Shown: one piece after another, positions 33,041 through 44,976 of the stretch | Layout of the letters: the number at the start of each line of letters is the position of its first letter | How positions within the stretch are numbered: position 1 is the first letter of the stretch | Assembly (NCBI GenBank): GCA_011316305.1 | Contig: SAUG01000090.1 | Location: forward strand, 32,499 to 96,498 | Direction of reading: 5' to 3' | DNA length: 64,000 nt | Source: Rusavskia elegans | Taxonomy: Eukaryota > Ascomycota > Lecanoromycetes > Teloschistales > Teloschistaceae | Position numbers and translations under genes: made by a program | Notes under the pieces: model-generated | What the model was told of the DNA's origin: nothing | The model's database searches: none | What the model saw: the letters and a program-made list of their open reading frames with translations, nothing else

Positions 33041-34253
33041 TGGGATCAAGCAATGAAACCATTACCAGCACCACACTGTCTTCACTTGGTGATACGCTGT
33101 GGTTGTCATGCAACGGAGCCAATGTCAACGGACCAATGAAGAGGGGAAGCGCGGCGGCATGCTCTGCTGCACCTTCCAGAGAGCAGACTGTAGGAATCTC
33201 TACTCTTTTCAGCCTGTACATGCTATTATTTCCGCTGATGGGTTGGCCGGCCAGATTGATATGGCTCCTTTCAATTATTTGATGGAGAGACCCGGAAAGA
33301 ATTTTCGCAGGCAGGTCCTTGCTGCGTTTAACGTCTGGCTGCAGGTGGATAAGGCTTCTTTTAATATAGTCGATAGGGTGATTGGAATGCTTCACAATAC
33401 ATCTCTCTTGTCAGTAATCTGGCTTCGTCCTCCTTCCGCCCTATACACGTGTCCTGTGCAGACAGACTAACGAGTATAGAATCGATGATATCCAGGATGG
33501 ATCGAAACTTCGACGAGGCTTCCCTTCCGCCTATGTTGTCTTCGGTGTTGCCTAAACTATTAACTCGGCCAACTATGTGTATTTTTTGGCTCAGAATGAA
33601 TTGCTCGCTTTGGGTAACTTAATACAGGCGTTCTAAATCTTCAACGAGGAGCTTGTCAATCTGCACCACGGGCAAGGAATAGAACTTTTCTGGCGAGACA
33701 CCTTGACCCTACTATCCGAGAAGGAGTACTACCAGATGATTTCCAACAAGACTGGTGGCTTGTTCCGGTTAGCAGTCAAAATCTTGCAATGCGCCAGCTC
33801 CACGACTTATACCCAGGACATGGTATGTTTGGCGGATATCATTGGGCCAATCTTCCAGATTTGTGATGATTATAAAAACCTTTCATCGACTCATATAAGA
33901 CTTACACCTCTCTTACCAATAACCCGCATATATCAGCGCTCATTCATCATTAGATGACAGCGGAGAAAGGCTATTGTGAGGACTTGACAGAAGGCAAATT
34001 CTCATTCCCGGTGGTGTATGCACTGAATGAAAGCCCTTCGTGCAACAACGAGCTCTTCCAAATTCTGAAGATGCACACCGAGGATCGTGATATGAAGGCT
34101 CACGCGGTGCTGTATATGCAAACGGTAACGCACAGCTTCGAGTATACAAGAGCGACACTTTGCAATCTTCAGAAGCAGGCGCAATTGACCATCAAAAATA
34201 TACAACCAGGCAATGAAATGATTGACCAAGTCATGGCCGCACTGGAGATTTGA
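33041..34253 (+). pseudogene. Geranylgeranyl diphosphate synthase, inactivated
   Basis: The N terminus is uncertain. PFNYLMERPGKNFRRQ starts the recognisable part (about 33270). A 70-bp intron (33410-33479) joins GMLHNTSL to LIDDIQDGSKLRRG, which holds the first aspartate-rich motif. Two in-frame TAA codons follow: 33553-33555 (after VVFGVA, before TINSANYVYF) and 33634-33636 (27 codons later, before [14 protein letters not shown]). Then [30 protein letters not shown] (second Asp motif), and after a 59-bp intron GYCEDLTEGKFSFPVV to the stop at 34253. That last intron begins AT (33895-33896) where GT is needed; the acceptor TAG is intact. Both stops fall where a CAA codon would give the expected Gln, so each is a CpA-to-TpA change, and the donor is a G-to-A change. 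The enzyme would have made the C20 precursor for the neighbouring cyclase. Confidence 0.85.
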
Positions 34254-34732
34254 TGCGATGACGTCGTGGTATCTTGGGGGCGTAGATAGTTAAAAATTGT
34301 CAGGACTGTTACAGTATAGCTCATTTGCTTAGCCATCCAGTATAGAAATCGTCACACGTAACCGAGTCAGAAAATCGAATAGTGAATATTATAGTATTGT
34401 AGCTGCTCTTTCGCTATAAAGATAAAGAGATAGTGCGCAACGATGTCCAGGAAGGCGGACAGAGCGAGATGAGCCGAGTGAAGCGGCTGCGGCAAGTGGA
34501 CCAATCATATTCGTTGTGCGATCACGCGCCGCTACAAAGATCCGCCACCAAACCTGGGGCTTCAGCCCTGAGACCAGAAGTCTTTGCTCCAACTCACAAG
34601 TCAGTCATTCAACGGCTACACACGATACTCATCGGTATTTGAAGTTCTTTCGCGCATGAGCAGCAGGTCTAAAATACAACTCGGGACATCTTTCGTGCTT
34701 GGCATCGCTACCCACGACAACCTGGACCATCA
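34254..34732. other. Intergenic
   Basis: Promoter side of the DUF4246 gene; no motif-bearing frame. Confidence 0.4.
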
Positions 34733-37094
34733 ATGGCTGCGCCAGTCGAGCCCATCAAGCTACCAGGCTTTGGCAAGCCTCTCAATGCCCGTGATCATCT
34801 CAAGTATTCGATTAAGAAGACAGAGAAGTTCCCTATCGCATTGATCGATGAGGGTTATGAGTATAATAGGATCCTCACCACAATCATTGAACACCTGCTG
34901 AAATATTCCAAGGGCTGAAGTCTTGCCAATGCGTGACTACGTGATCATGGAGCTTGTCAATACCATCACTGACAAGCCTGACTGGCAACGCAAAGTGTTC
35001 GATGAACCCATTGTAGCTAAGTGGAGAGCTGAGATCCTGGACTCAAATCCGCCCGAGGGTACACCCAGATCCACCCCGCCGACTGTGCTGGCTGCCAAAC
35101 TGACGCGCATAGACACCGGTGCTGGTACATCCAATACGTCAGGTTCGGAACTTAATGGCACTCAATGGTCCGCTCGCAATGCAACAATGGACGTTTCCCC
35201 GAGGATGTTCGATTGGGTCATTGCTGAGGTCAAGTACAAAGCGGAAGTCTTCACGCAATTCAACTGTATTGAAGCGCTAGATGGCGTTTGGAAATCCGAC
35301 ACGTGCGTCAGCGAGGGACTCAGAAAGGCACTGGAGAAAGCCGTTCGGCCGCTTGAGGACATTCCAGAGGTAGGTTTTTTTTCCCCTTCAATTTCTCGTT
35401 CCAATTTTCATGCGCGCGAATGACTTTCGCAAAAGTCCGGAAACAACCCAAGACGGCGGGAATGCAGAAAACATTTGTATCGGACTCATGATCTTAAGCA
35501 CCTATACACACATCCCGTCATTCAAACGTCCTCTTTGCCCATATCAATGATCGCGAACATGCGATAGCTACTGACATTACCGCAATGCACAGGTTGAAAA
35601 GGACTGGCATCCCGGATCCAATGGTCAAGTACTAGACCTCGTCCATCCATCGATCTACCCACTGGTCTACGGTCAAAGCCGGATACTTGAAAGCGAGACC
35701 TGCAACGTGGACGACTGTACCTCGTGGATCGGTAAAGGGTCCATATTACAGGTTCCCGCAGGAAGTGCTGAACTGGGAGGTGAATGGTCCGAAGATTACC
35801 AATGGCTGCCGGCGGAATTCGAAGTATCGCCGAGCACAGAAGATGTCACTGTAAAGAGTTACATCAACAATCTGCATCCAAGATATCATTCAGATCTCTA
35901 CTCTATCATCTCGCAGATCGTGTCCAAAGCCATACCGCTGTGGGATCGAGTCTTATCTCGTGTCATCGCTCCGCCCATGCAACCAAGAGTCTCGGACTGG
36001 AGTAATAGCTTTCAGGGCTACTCAGAGAGAGACGAGATATTTCAGTTTCCAGATCAAGAAGAGGACGAGGGTGATGATGAGTACGACGCGCGCCTTGATG
36101 CGGGTGATTATAAGGACATGCGCGATGTCATTCAGCCCGAACCTGGCAACTTCAAAACACCAGCGGAGCGCATCCGAGATTATAGGGATAGATTCGAGCC
36201 GAATCCACCTCAGGCGCCCAACACAGAACCATGTGTCGACTTGCGTAAAGATCATGGCCGGTTGCAGATAATCGTCAAACTTGCGAACATCCATTTGACC
36301 CCTGAAAATCCCGGATACCCTGGCGGATCGTGGCATGTTGAAGGTCAAGCAAATGAGTCAATGTAAGTGATTTCTCATTTCTACATCCATTGGTCGAGTA
36401 TACATCATAAATACCTCCGACTACTAATGCAACAGCTCTCGTCCCGCTATCTTCCTCGCTAATAGACTCGAGTACAGCTGCGCAAGCTCACTGTACTACT
36501 ACTCTAGCCGTAACATCACAGAATCCTACCTCTCGTTCCGACAACAAACTCACGATGGCGGATTTAGACTCGACTACCCACAAGATCAGTGGAAAGCAGT
36601 CGAACACATCTATGGCTTCATAAACGGAGAACCTACTATCCAGGATCTAGGCAAAGTTCTCACGCGGGAATCCCGGCTTCTCTGCTTCCCGAACGTCATG
36701 CAACACCGCGTCTCTCCATTCCAACTCGCCGACCCTTCGAAACCCGGCTACAGAAAACTACTGGCTTTGTTTCTCGTCGATCCGCATCTTAAAATCATCA
36801 GTACAGAAAATGTACCGCCACAACAACACACTTGGTGGAGGGAGAATGTGGCAACCGCGGGGGTATTCGAGAGACTGCCTCCCGAGCTGACGGAGATGGT
36901 GCTTAACGGAAAGGGGTTCCCAATTACCTTACAAGAAGCACGAGAGCAGCGACTTGACTTGATGGACGAGAGGAAAGACTTCGCGTTGCACAACGAAGAC
37001 GTGTTGAAAGAGAAGACGTATAATGTGAGTGTTGCTTCCCATACACCACAGCGAAACGTCGCCAGCTAATTGCTGGCAGCTTTGTGAGCATTGA
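34733..37094 (+). CDS. DUF4246 family protein
   Basis: Five exons: 34733-34860, 34913-35369, 35593-36362, 36436-37024, 37080-37094; 652 aa, phases consistent, final exon only LCEH plus stop. Seen in order: LPGFGKPL, NTITDKPDWQRKVFDE, WHPGSNGQVLDLVHPSIYPLVYG, QWLPAEFEVS, SYINNLHP, an acidic stretch (FPDQEEDEGDDEYDARLD), GGSWHVEGQANES (H443, E445), LEYSCASSLYYYSSRNIT, QHRVSPFQLAD (H542), SKPGYRKLLALFLVDP (R558). These are DUF4246 hallmarks. The H-x-E, a later His and a following Arg resemble the iron and 2-oxoglutarate ligands of 2OG oxygenases, which I infer rather than know. Cytosolic or nuclear; no signal peptide. Not obviously part of the terpene cluster though adjacent. Intact. Confidence 0.85.
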
Positions 37095-38290
37095 CGTTGT
37101 GCAAAGAGGCTTGAAGCGGAATAGGAATGATCGATTTTGACACACCAATGATTAGTGTCACGACTAGACCGGCTCACTGCTATACAATACTCTCTGGCTA
37201 ATAACTTAGAGTGTACAGTATGCGAGATGTTGCTTTGCATGTATTCATTCCTACTAGATAGTCTTACCCGCCTCAAGAACTCTCAGATCGATAGCTCAGA
37301 GCTTACGATATTCAAGAAGATACTTTGCATGGCTTCCTACGGTTGTTAACGTCTGCTTGCGTTCTACTAATTGCTATGATAGCCATACGTGCCCGGCATG
37401 CCTCTCAGGGAAGCCACATCCCCTATCGTCAGACCCTTTCAACGTACATCCACTGGCGTCTCCCAAGAATTCTCCAACTAATACAGCGCTAAAGCCTTTC
37501 CGTATCTAGATAACGGCCCGGTACTCTACTGCTCCAGTCCATAGGGTTGACACCGGCATTGAGCCGAAGCAAAAGATTGACACCGCTGTTTTTTACCCAA
37601 AAGGTTCGAATACTGGGACCGACTTTGTCGGTCATTAATATTCCGAGCCAAAGGGTTCAGCAAGATAAGTTCAATTCGGTCATCGTCGATTCGTGGTAGG
37701 TGTTGCTTTTCAGTGTGACCACGATGGGATTCTGAGCACCAGCGCCAGCAGGTCCCATTTCAGAGCGGATGGACTTGGATTAAACGCTCGGCGCCGTCTT
37801 TGGTCAGGTGAGACAGAGACGGAGATTCAAGGCACAGGAGCCCAATTGGGGGCAACGTTGGTCATAAGGCTTTGGTAGTGGGGAACCAATGCTATAGAGA
37901 GAGGATACAAGGTTGGTAGACGACGAAAGCGTAGAGAAGGGTTTTCGAGTGGCTAATGTTTGTCCCTTCGACCGACGGGTGGGCGTTGGATACCTCGACT
38001 GTCAGCCAGATTAAAGAACTCACCAGTACGTGGGATGGTGACGATGTTATTCTCCAACGGCTCTTTGATAGGAAGAGTCACTTGTGCGGAGTACTTATTG
38101 CGCTATACTGGGGCTTGGTAATATATAGATGTCTATGGGTCTCAGCTGCTATTGGCCTCAGAAAGCGATGCCTGCAACTATCTTTGAAGACTGGTAAAGT
38201 CTTAATGTCGAGTGTTGATCATGTGGGCTAAAGGGTTTTTACATATCTGCAATATGTATACTTCTTTCTATAATCTCGTAGACATCAAGC
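37095..38290. other. Intergenic
   Basis: No supported gene. Short frames at 37693-37878 and 37956-38231 have no motif. Confidence 0.4.
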
Positions 38291-39943
38291 CTAGAAAAAT
38301 CGCCATACCGAGTTCACCCCCTTGGTACTCTTGAACCTCCCATACCATCTACACAGTGGCCACAGAATCGTCAATCCAATCAACCACGTAATCCACATCA
38401 CAGCCGGCTTGCCCTCAGTGCCTATCGCCGGCTTCCCAGTCATCGGATCGATATGATCGAGTTCATGCCCAAACCAGCTCTTTACCAGAATGCTCATGCT
38501 GAAATACAACATCAAATGCAGGATATAGAAGAAGAGCGCGGATTGCCCAAATGTAAGTAGTGTCGGGATGCGCCGAGCAACCTTTTCGGGTAGAGTGCCG
38601 AAGGAAGCTAAAAGGAAGAAGTTGATAGACATGGTGAAGGCCATGTATGAGAAGCTCGGCGGGTATTTGATGATGTAGAAGAATGAGCGGAAGGATACGA
38701 GATATTGGTTTCGTCCCGGTAAAGCGAGTTGCTCGGGCATGCGAAGACAGTCCTCGGAGAGATTCCCAAAGTGGAGGAGGCGGGTTAGGACGAAGAGTAG
38801 CATAAGAAAGACTCCGAAGAGGGCGTTGCTGGCGTTGATTGTGTAAGCTTTCCACGTCCGTGCCAGGATGATGCGACCGTACAGAAGACCAAGGATGGCG
38901 GGCGACAGCCAAGCCAAAGGGGGGAAAGGAGATATAACCAGTCGATACTGGACGTTTAAAAACCAGAAATCGAACCAAGGACCTAGGCTTGTACTGTTGG
39001 GCTGAGTAGGGCCACTATAGCCAGGAGAGGCGTTGAGGGGACAATGGCCGTGGTGAGGCGATAGCCATTGGTTCCAGGCCATGGTGATGACAGCCAGGGC
39101 GAGGAGAATGCCGTTGTGTATGTGCCATGAACAACGCATTGCCCACCCAGAAACCGTCTTGGCGGACGAGTACCCTGTCTCGTCTCGGAGAAGCGGCCGG
39201 TCGACCTCCTCGTCAGTAGAAGAACTATAGCAAGATTCTAGCAGCGTCGACAAGGCTGACTCGGATGCATGGACCGCAAGCCAAAGCAGTCCAGCAAGAA
39301 GGTAATTAACCGCCAAAGCGAGCAGTACGATATTGAGAATCAGGATCCGACCACGACCAAAAGGAAGCGTAAACAGAACCTCATTGACGGCTGCCAAGAC
39401 GAAAGCTCGAATAGCAAAATGTTTGACCATCTGCCAGGAAGACCATCCAAGCTTGCTGCGGGACCGCCCGAAATAGACGATGCCCATACCGAGCAAGAAC
39501 ATGAATCCCGGAGCGCAGAGATGAGTCAACATGCGCGCCGTCCATGGTACGGGGTCATTCCATCTGTTGACGATGGTTCCGTCTTGTTCGGATTCGAGAG
39601 CGACACCGTGTCGCCATGCTCCTTGGCTGACGGAGCAATGGTCTATGGCTTGTAATACCATTAACAAGCCTCGAAGTAGATCGGGAGAGAGTGCCCGAGG
39701 AGAAGCAGTCCGGATTTGGGCATCTTTGACGATGTCAATGCCCGTCGAGGTCCCATTTGGTGTCCCATTTGTGGTACCGTAATTCGAATGGCCGCGAGTG
39801 TGTCCGTTTGCTGTTAGGTCGGAAACATGAGTGTCACCAGATATGGATCCGGCATGGGCTGGTTCGGCATCATCTGGTATGGCTGTGAATTGGGTCTCTT
39901 GGACGCCATTCCCTGCTTCTGTTATGGCATCGTCGGGCGGCAT
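38291..39943 (-). CDS. DUF1624 / heparan-alpha-glucosaminide N-acetyltransferase-like membrane acyltransferase
   Basis: Single exon, 550 aa, ATG at 39943. A polar, Gly/Thr/Asn-rich N terminus of about 80 residues is followed by SPDLLRGLLMVLQAIDHC, the start of the HGSNAT catalytic domain (D88, D101, H102). Then LTHLCAPGFMFLLGMGIVYF and at least eight further hydrophobic spans, with a soluble loop holding SSSTDEEVDRPLL. The C terminus is basic (WYGRFKSTKG). Members of this group transfer acyl groups across membranes onto sugars or other acceptors; the fungal substrates are not known to me. Intact, intronless, flanked by unrelated genes. Confidence 0.8.
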   Translation of the reverse strand: MPPDDAITEAGNGVQETQFTAIPDDAEPAHAGSISGDTHVSDLTANGHTRGHSNYGTTNGTPNGTSTGIDIVKDAQIRTASPRALSPDLLRGLLMVLQAIDHCSVSQGAWRHGVALESEQDGTIVNRWNDPVPWTARMLTHLCAPGFMFLLGMGIVYFGRSRSKLGWSSWQMVKHFAIRAFVLAAVNEVLFTLPFGRGRILILNIVLLALAVNYLLAGLLWLAVHASESALSTLLESCYSSSTDEEVDRPLLRDETGYSSAKTVSGWAMRCSWHIHNGILLALAVITMAWNQWLSPHHGHCPLNASPGYSGPTQPNSTSLGPWFDFWFLNVQYRLVISPFPPLAWLSPAILGLLYGRIILARTWKAYTINASNALFGVFLMLLFVLTRLLHFGNLSEDCLRMPEQLALPGRNQYLVSFRSFFYIIKYPPSFSYMAFTMSINFFLLASFGTLPEKVARRIPTLLTFGQSALFFYILHLMLYFSMSILVKSWFGHELDHIDPMTGKPAIGTEGKPAVMWITWLIGLTILWPLCRWYGRFKSTKGVNSVWRFF

Positions 39944-40235
39944 TTTTGACCCAACAGCCCAGTCTTAGTATATCTCTCATATATACAAAGAACACCACAG
40001 TGGGAGGGCAATGGAGGTGGAATTGACGTCGCGACAATCCATCTTGCCACCGTAAGCTTAAACGTGCCTGCAGATTTGTAAGCGACTGCGGACAAATTTT
40101 GCACCGATGCCTTGGCGACGTATTCGTGTTCATCCGGAATGGCCGGAAATGGACGCGGCCATGGCGCTGACTCAGCAGTCAGGAACAGAAGCGCCTCGAC
40201 TACCTTACCTTACATATTGCAACACAGATTGGCGA

Positions 40236-42010
40236 TTACTTGACAAACTTGGAGAAGGAAAACCTTTCGGGGATGTTGCCCTTCACGGCGGCAGCCGATT
40301 CGCACACGGCCAACAGAGTGGCCGGAGACAACTTCAATATGTTTTCCATCTTGAAGGCCTCAGCATCCGTGATAGCAGACATGCCGATGGTGAATGCGAA
40401 GGAGCACAATGGTCCCGCCATTGGTATGAAGCCCAACCCGAGCCCGGCAACGTTCTGGACGACGCCGAAGATCCACACATCATACTGGTATGGTGTCCTT
40501 ATGCACGTTAGATCCAAGCTATCTGCTCTGCTACCGACGGCCCTAGGATGCTACCGACCGCGATATCGAAGTATAAGGACTCACAGGCGCGCCACCCGAG
40601 ACCCCTGCTGTAGCTGTATGGTACATCATACACTGAACTAGTCTGCCTCGAGCGCATCCTCACCCCTTTCCGGAGACGAAAGTCAACCGTCAGATACGTA
40701 CACAGCTCTTCGTTAAGTGCGCTGGACTTGGCAGTAACTGGGAAGTAGACGGCACGGACAGGTCCCGTCAAATCGAGGGACATGTATCTCTCTTGACCCA
40801 TGGTAACGGGCTGAAGGTGTACTTTGTCAGGACCGCCATAGTCTTTGTCACGGACCTCGTTGAAGTTGGTGTTCTTCTCCAGAATGACCTCACGTGTAAT
40901 ATTGGTACCGTCGTTACTGTTACCGAAGCAAGCAGACTGAGATCCCAAAACATCGAACATGGTGGCATACCAGTCGCCATACCCCGTTACATGCTTGGCC
41001 TGAATATGAGGTTTATTAGACGTGGGGTTGTTTTCAAACGACGTGTTCCACACGCTTTCGACAAGCAGATTGCTGTAGAAGGCTTTGTCGTCCGTGTCCG
41101 TGGCAAAGCCGGGATACCTGAGCAAGGATCTTTTGAAGTAGACCTCGCCTTCTGGATAGGGAGAGCCATTGCTGATGATGTCCACCTGCGATAGACGATA
41201 TCAGTGGCAAAATTGGTTCATTGAAGCCACCGGCTTTATGACTGAGAAAGAGGATGGAAAAGAGGACGTTTTGGCAGGGTCGTCCTTTATATGAAGAGAC
41301 TGTGAGGGGCCTAGGCTTTGCCTCATGAGAAGACTTTTGGGTTGGCACAAGGTGTGGGTGATGTAATTACTCCAACGTGTCCCATTTTCGAGACACTGAC
41401 TCTTTCGGAACGGCTCCTGCATACTGACCTTCTCTCATAAATGCATGCGAGATTACGTGGTTGTAGGTGTAGAAGGCACGAGTTGTCAAGATCTTGCCTG
41501 ACGAGAAAGGACCGGCAACATAATCGTTCGACCAGGTCAATACAAGCTGCAAGATAGCGACTCCTCCCGGCTAACCAGTATTTACTAATTACCTTTCCCG
41601 CGAGTGGACTTTGGTGTGGGAGACTCAGGATTTCGAAGTGTCCGTTGGCGAGAAGACGCATGGGCGAGCTCGAGGTTTGGACCATGCGATCCTGTATTCG
41701 AGCATGATCATGCAACCTGTCATATAAAGCCACCTCCCAAACTGCCATCACAGTCGGATCTTCACTCCGGAGTGCACGCAAGAGCACCTCGTCATTTGCA
41801 CCTTGTCATTAGCAGACAATGTCTTACGAAGAACGAGGGTGTAAGGCGACATGCTAGCAGTGAATCGAAAAGGATCTCATGCAGCCCACCCGATCCCACA
41901 ATTATCGTTTGACCTGCGTCTCCCGTTGGTTTTGCGGGGAAGCGGAACTTGTCGATGACGCCCACGGCAAAACCAACCGAAAGGTAGAACGACAGACAAG
42001 ATGCTAGCAA
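40236..42010 (-). CDS. Unrecognised multi-exon protein with hydrophobic C-terminal segment
   Basis: Exon-like blocks on minus: LSFYLSVGFAVGVIDKFRFP (42.0 kb, signal or anchor-like), EVLLRALRSEDPTVMAVWEV and DRMVQTSSSPMRLLANGHFE (41.8-41.6 kb), LVLTWSNDYVAGPFSSGK after an intron ending CTTGCAG (41.55-41.4 kb), VDIISNGSPYPEGEVYFKRS through DLTGPVRAVYFPVTAKSSAL (41.2-40.7 kb), and YDVWIFGVVQNVAGLGLGFI followed by CSFAFTIGMSAITD and a C terminus GNIPERFSFSKFVK (40.5-40.24 kb). Splice joins near the start and near 40.7-40.5 kb remain unsettled. No family recognised. The hydrophobic C-terminal stretch of about 25 residues could insert in membranes. The start codon is not resolved, so 42010 is approximate. 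Confidence 0.45.
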
Positions 42011-44360
42011 TGGGACAGACTCAAATCCATGGCAGAGTACACAAGTATAGAATGCGGACGGATGTCATGATTTTGACAACACCAAGCAAAGTTGGTCGCA
42101 CACTGACGGAAAACGCTCATCGTTTTGAAGTGGATCTGGTGAGACCCATCACAAAGGGGGGTGGGTGACAACGAGGGAAGGTTTATACGGGTCCTTGAGA
42201 TGATGAAGATATCTTTGACATTTATTGCGTCTACTGAGGATGCAAACATCTCGGAACCCGGAACATAATTCGCAATCTCCTGTGGGGTATCCACCATATT
42301 CTTATGCAAGACCACGAGACAGACTCGCCTATCATAGTATAGATATCCCCGTTATGACCAAGTTGGGATACTTGCATCCCACGGGCTCGGTGCGTGCTGT
42401 GTTGTGGATATCGTGCTTCTCGATGTTGAAGCGGAACTGTCACAGAGTAGAGCCTGGTGAAGTAAGCTATAAGTCTCGCAATGGCTGTGCCAATCGTCTT
42501 AAAGATCTACATCTTTGCCTGAGAGGTCGGCCAACAAGAGTCCCTGCGCCGACTCGCCCCTCTGCTTTTACGACTATGCACTCTTCGTTGGGAACCCCAG
42601 ATACCAAGGCGGCAAACCCAATTGGGAGTGTTGCGGCGCCGCTATCGAGATCGTCTGCTCAACCCTTGCCGTCAACATCTCCGCCTCGGACTATGACTCC
42701 TATCAATCCAGCATCGGGACCGGCCAGCTAGAGACCGACTGTTACACTCAAGCCTCCAATGGCAACGGAGCCACCTCCAACCCCGCGTACGACGTACGAC
42801 GTCTGCGTGCAGAAATTCGCGACTATCAAGGGCTGCGACAACAACAAGCAGCGGAAAAGCTGTGATGATAAATGCGTCGGCGGAACGTTCAGTCTTAAGA
42901 TTCATGGGCTTGCGTCGGGGACTCCAGTGGATGATAACATGCTGGTGTTTGTTTTAGGTACAACCGTTGCTTTCCGCGCCGGAGCCAGGTCCTGCGCCAA
43001 AGTTGAGGATAGGGATGAGTGAGGATTGGCAGCTTAGTGAGAGGTCGAATGAAGGGAAGGCCACGAGGCCGCTTGCGACGGCTAGTAAGAGTACGGCTGC
43101 TGGTCATCCTGGTGCTGCTAGTGATCCTGGTGCTGCTAGTGGAGCGGGCAGAGGTGCGAGTGCTGGAAGATGAGTGTATCCAGGAGCTCGTTGAAGCTAG
43201 GGCTGGAGGATCTTTCCATGATGATATGAACCATTTAGTACTGGAGGGAGTGGCGAAGCCAGGACCCAATATTAGCCAGTCGTGTTGTGTTCTCTCGTTC
43301 CCTAATTGTCTCTGGGGCTCTGCAGTACTTTTTTCATACATCGATTTCCCTTAGTTTTTACAGCTTTCAGGACTGGAATAAACCTCATCAAGATACATTG
43401 AAGGCTACGAGCTAAACGGCAGCTGGCGGTGCTTTCTCCTGCGTCACATTGCTCTTATCATACGATTGCTTGTCAGAGTATGCGGCGGGATCACGCACTT
43501 GTTCTTTTTGCAGCCGATTGCAAGTAACGAAACTCATTAAACCACCCGCCGTCAACAAGGACGACCACGCCTTACAGCCGGTTCTGCATGTAGTCAAACT
43601 GGACAACTAATCTCGGCTCCGATGCTATCTGATACAGAGATTCCTACTCGGTATCCAGGCGCCAATACACACAAAATCTCAAAGTGGACCGTGGGGTATA
43701 CAGGACCAGCTATATTTCGTCCGCGATCGCGGACATAGCAAGACTACGTATGGGATTGGTGACTCGGTAACGTGGAGATCCAATGTGAGGGTCTTACATC
43801 TGTGCGAGATGGCGGTGAAGCTTGTGCAAATAGCAAAGACATCGAACAGCGAACCTTTGTTTGGCAGCACTGGAGTGATTCAGACGGAGACCATCGAATT
43901 GATCACTGGAAACGAAAATATGAGTTTGAGAGCTGCTTGTATTGTATTACACCCCAGTGGTGGATCCTCGCTATCTATAGATGGAGCTACTTATCTATGG
44001 ACGACACCGCCAGGCGTGGATACCCTCTATAGACCATCTACCGGCGGTAACGGCCTTATCTATAGATAGCGGCGCTCTATCTGTAGATAAAATACGCCGT
44101 TCTATAGATTGCAGCGCTCCTATTAGTAGATATGATCTATAGAGAGTTGTTATGGGGCTACCTGGGGGTCCTGGTATCTCCAAGGGGTGTTTGTCTTGTT
44201 GGCATATCTGTGAACTCACGGTACAACGGGTGATCGATTAGTGGTTGAATAAGAACAAGTTAGTCTTGATTACTAGAGCAGTATATAGCGATAACTGATA
44301 AGTTGAACACGAGCTATAAGGGCGTCGAGTTCGAGATCTATATAGATAATAAGATCCTCC
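42011..44360. other. Transition zone, no firm gene
   Basis: Open frames of up to 170 codons at 42225-43354 (plus) are Ser/Pro/Thr-rich and lack ATG starts or motifs. An 18-bp unit (TCCTGGTGCTGCTAGTGA) is repeated twice at about 43108-43143. From 44.0 kb on, copies of the palindrome TATCTATAGATA appear (exact at 44057-44068, variants to 44140), which recur at 51.73-51.79 kb on the other side of the retrotransposon stack. Confidence 0.4.
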
Positions 44361-44454
44361 GTGATCAGTGTGATCAGTGTAATCAGTGTGATCAGTGTAA
44401 TCAGTGTGATCAGTGTAATCAGTGTGATCAGTGTAATCAGTGTGATCAGTGTGC
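44361..44454 (+). repeat. 9-bp minisatellite (TGATCAGTG / TAATCAGTG)
   Basis: About ten 9-bp units, alternating G and A at one position so that the higher-order unit is 18 bp. It lies about 110 bp left of the retrotransposon insertion point. Degenerate CTGAGCAC/TGATCACTG words continue to 44530 and reappear right of the insertion at 51664. Confidence 0.9.
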
Positions 44455-44566
44455 TGAGTACTACTGAGCAACTGAGCAACTGCTCAGTATAATCAGTGAT
44501 CAGTGCCGCTGAGTACCACTGATCACTGAGCAATATCTGAATGCTTAGTGCATGCCAAGGAATTTG

Positions 44567-44976
44567 TATAACGTCCCTGTATATCAGAGGGCGTTGCGCT
44601 CGAGCCTAGCTACAGCCGTAGACGTAGTCCGAACTACTAAATAGTAAGGGAATTCTAGTATAGATTATTATAACTAATTCTATATAGCTATAGAGGTATA
44701 GTTATAATATTATAAAATATCTTTATTATAAAGTAATTAAAAAGAGAATAGTAAAAACGTATTTAATAATTATATTAATAACTAATAAAAAAAACTATCT
44801 ATAGAAGTAATAAACGATATATATAATAAAAATAGCTATAAAAGCTAATAGATAGCTATCTACTAAAAGTTTTATTAGAAAAAATAGTTTAGGCGGCTAT
44901 AGGCGGCTATAGATAATTAGATTCGTTTATTTAACTACTTTTTCTAGAAAATCTCTATAGAATTATAAATATAATA
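44567..44976 (-). repeat. LTR, level 1 (left copy)
   Basis: 410 bp. On plus it begins TATAACGTCCCTG and ends ATATAATA. In the sense orientation the uneroded ends would read TGTTACGTCC and GGGACGTTACA. Confidence 0.85.

Noticed and set aside
37595..37615. tRNA B-box-like GGTTCGAATAC
   Set aside because: No matching A box or foldable acceptor stem at the right distance.
42225..43354. Several Ser/Pro-rich and one Leu/Val-rich frame
   Set aside because: No ATG-plus-motif support; the hydrophobic run comes from a two-unit 18-bp repeat.
44238..44533. Minus ORFs made of Asp-His-Thr or Leu-Ile-Thr repeats
   Set aside because: Translations of the 9-bp minisatellite.
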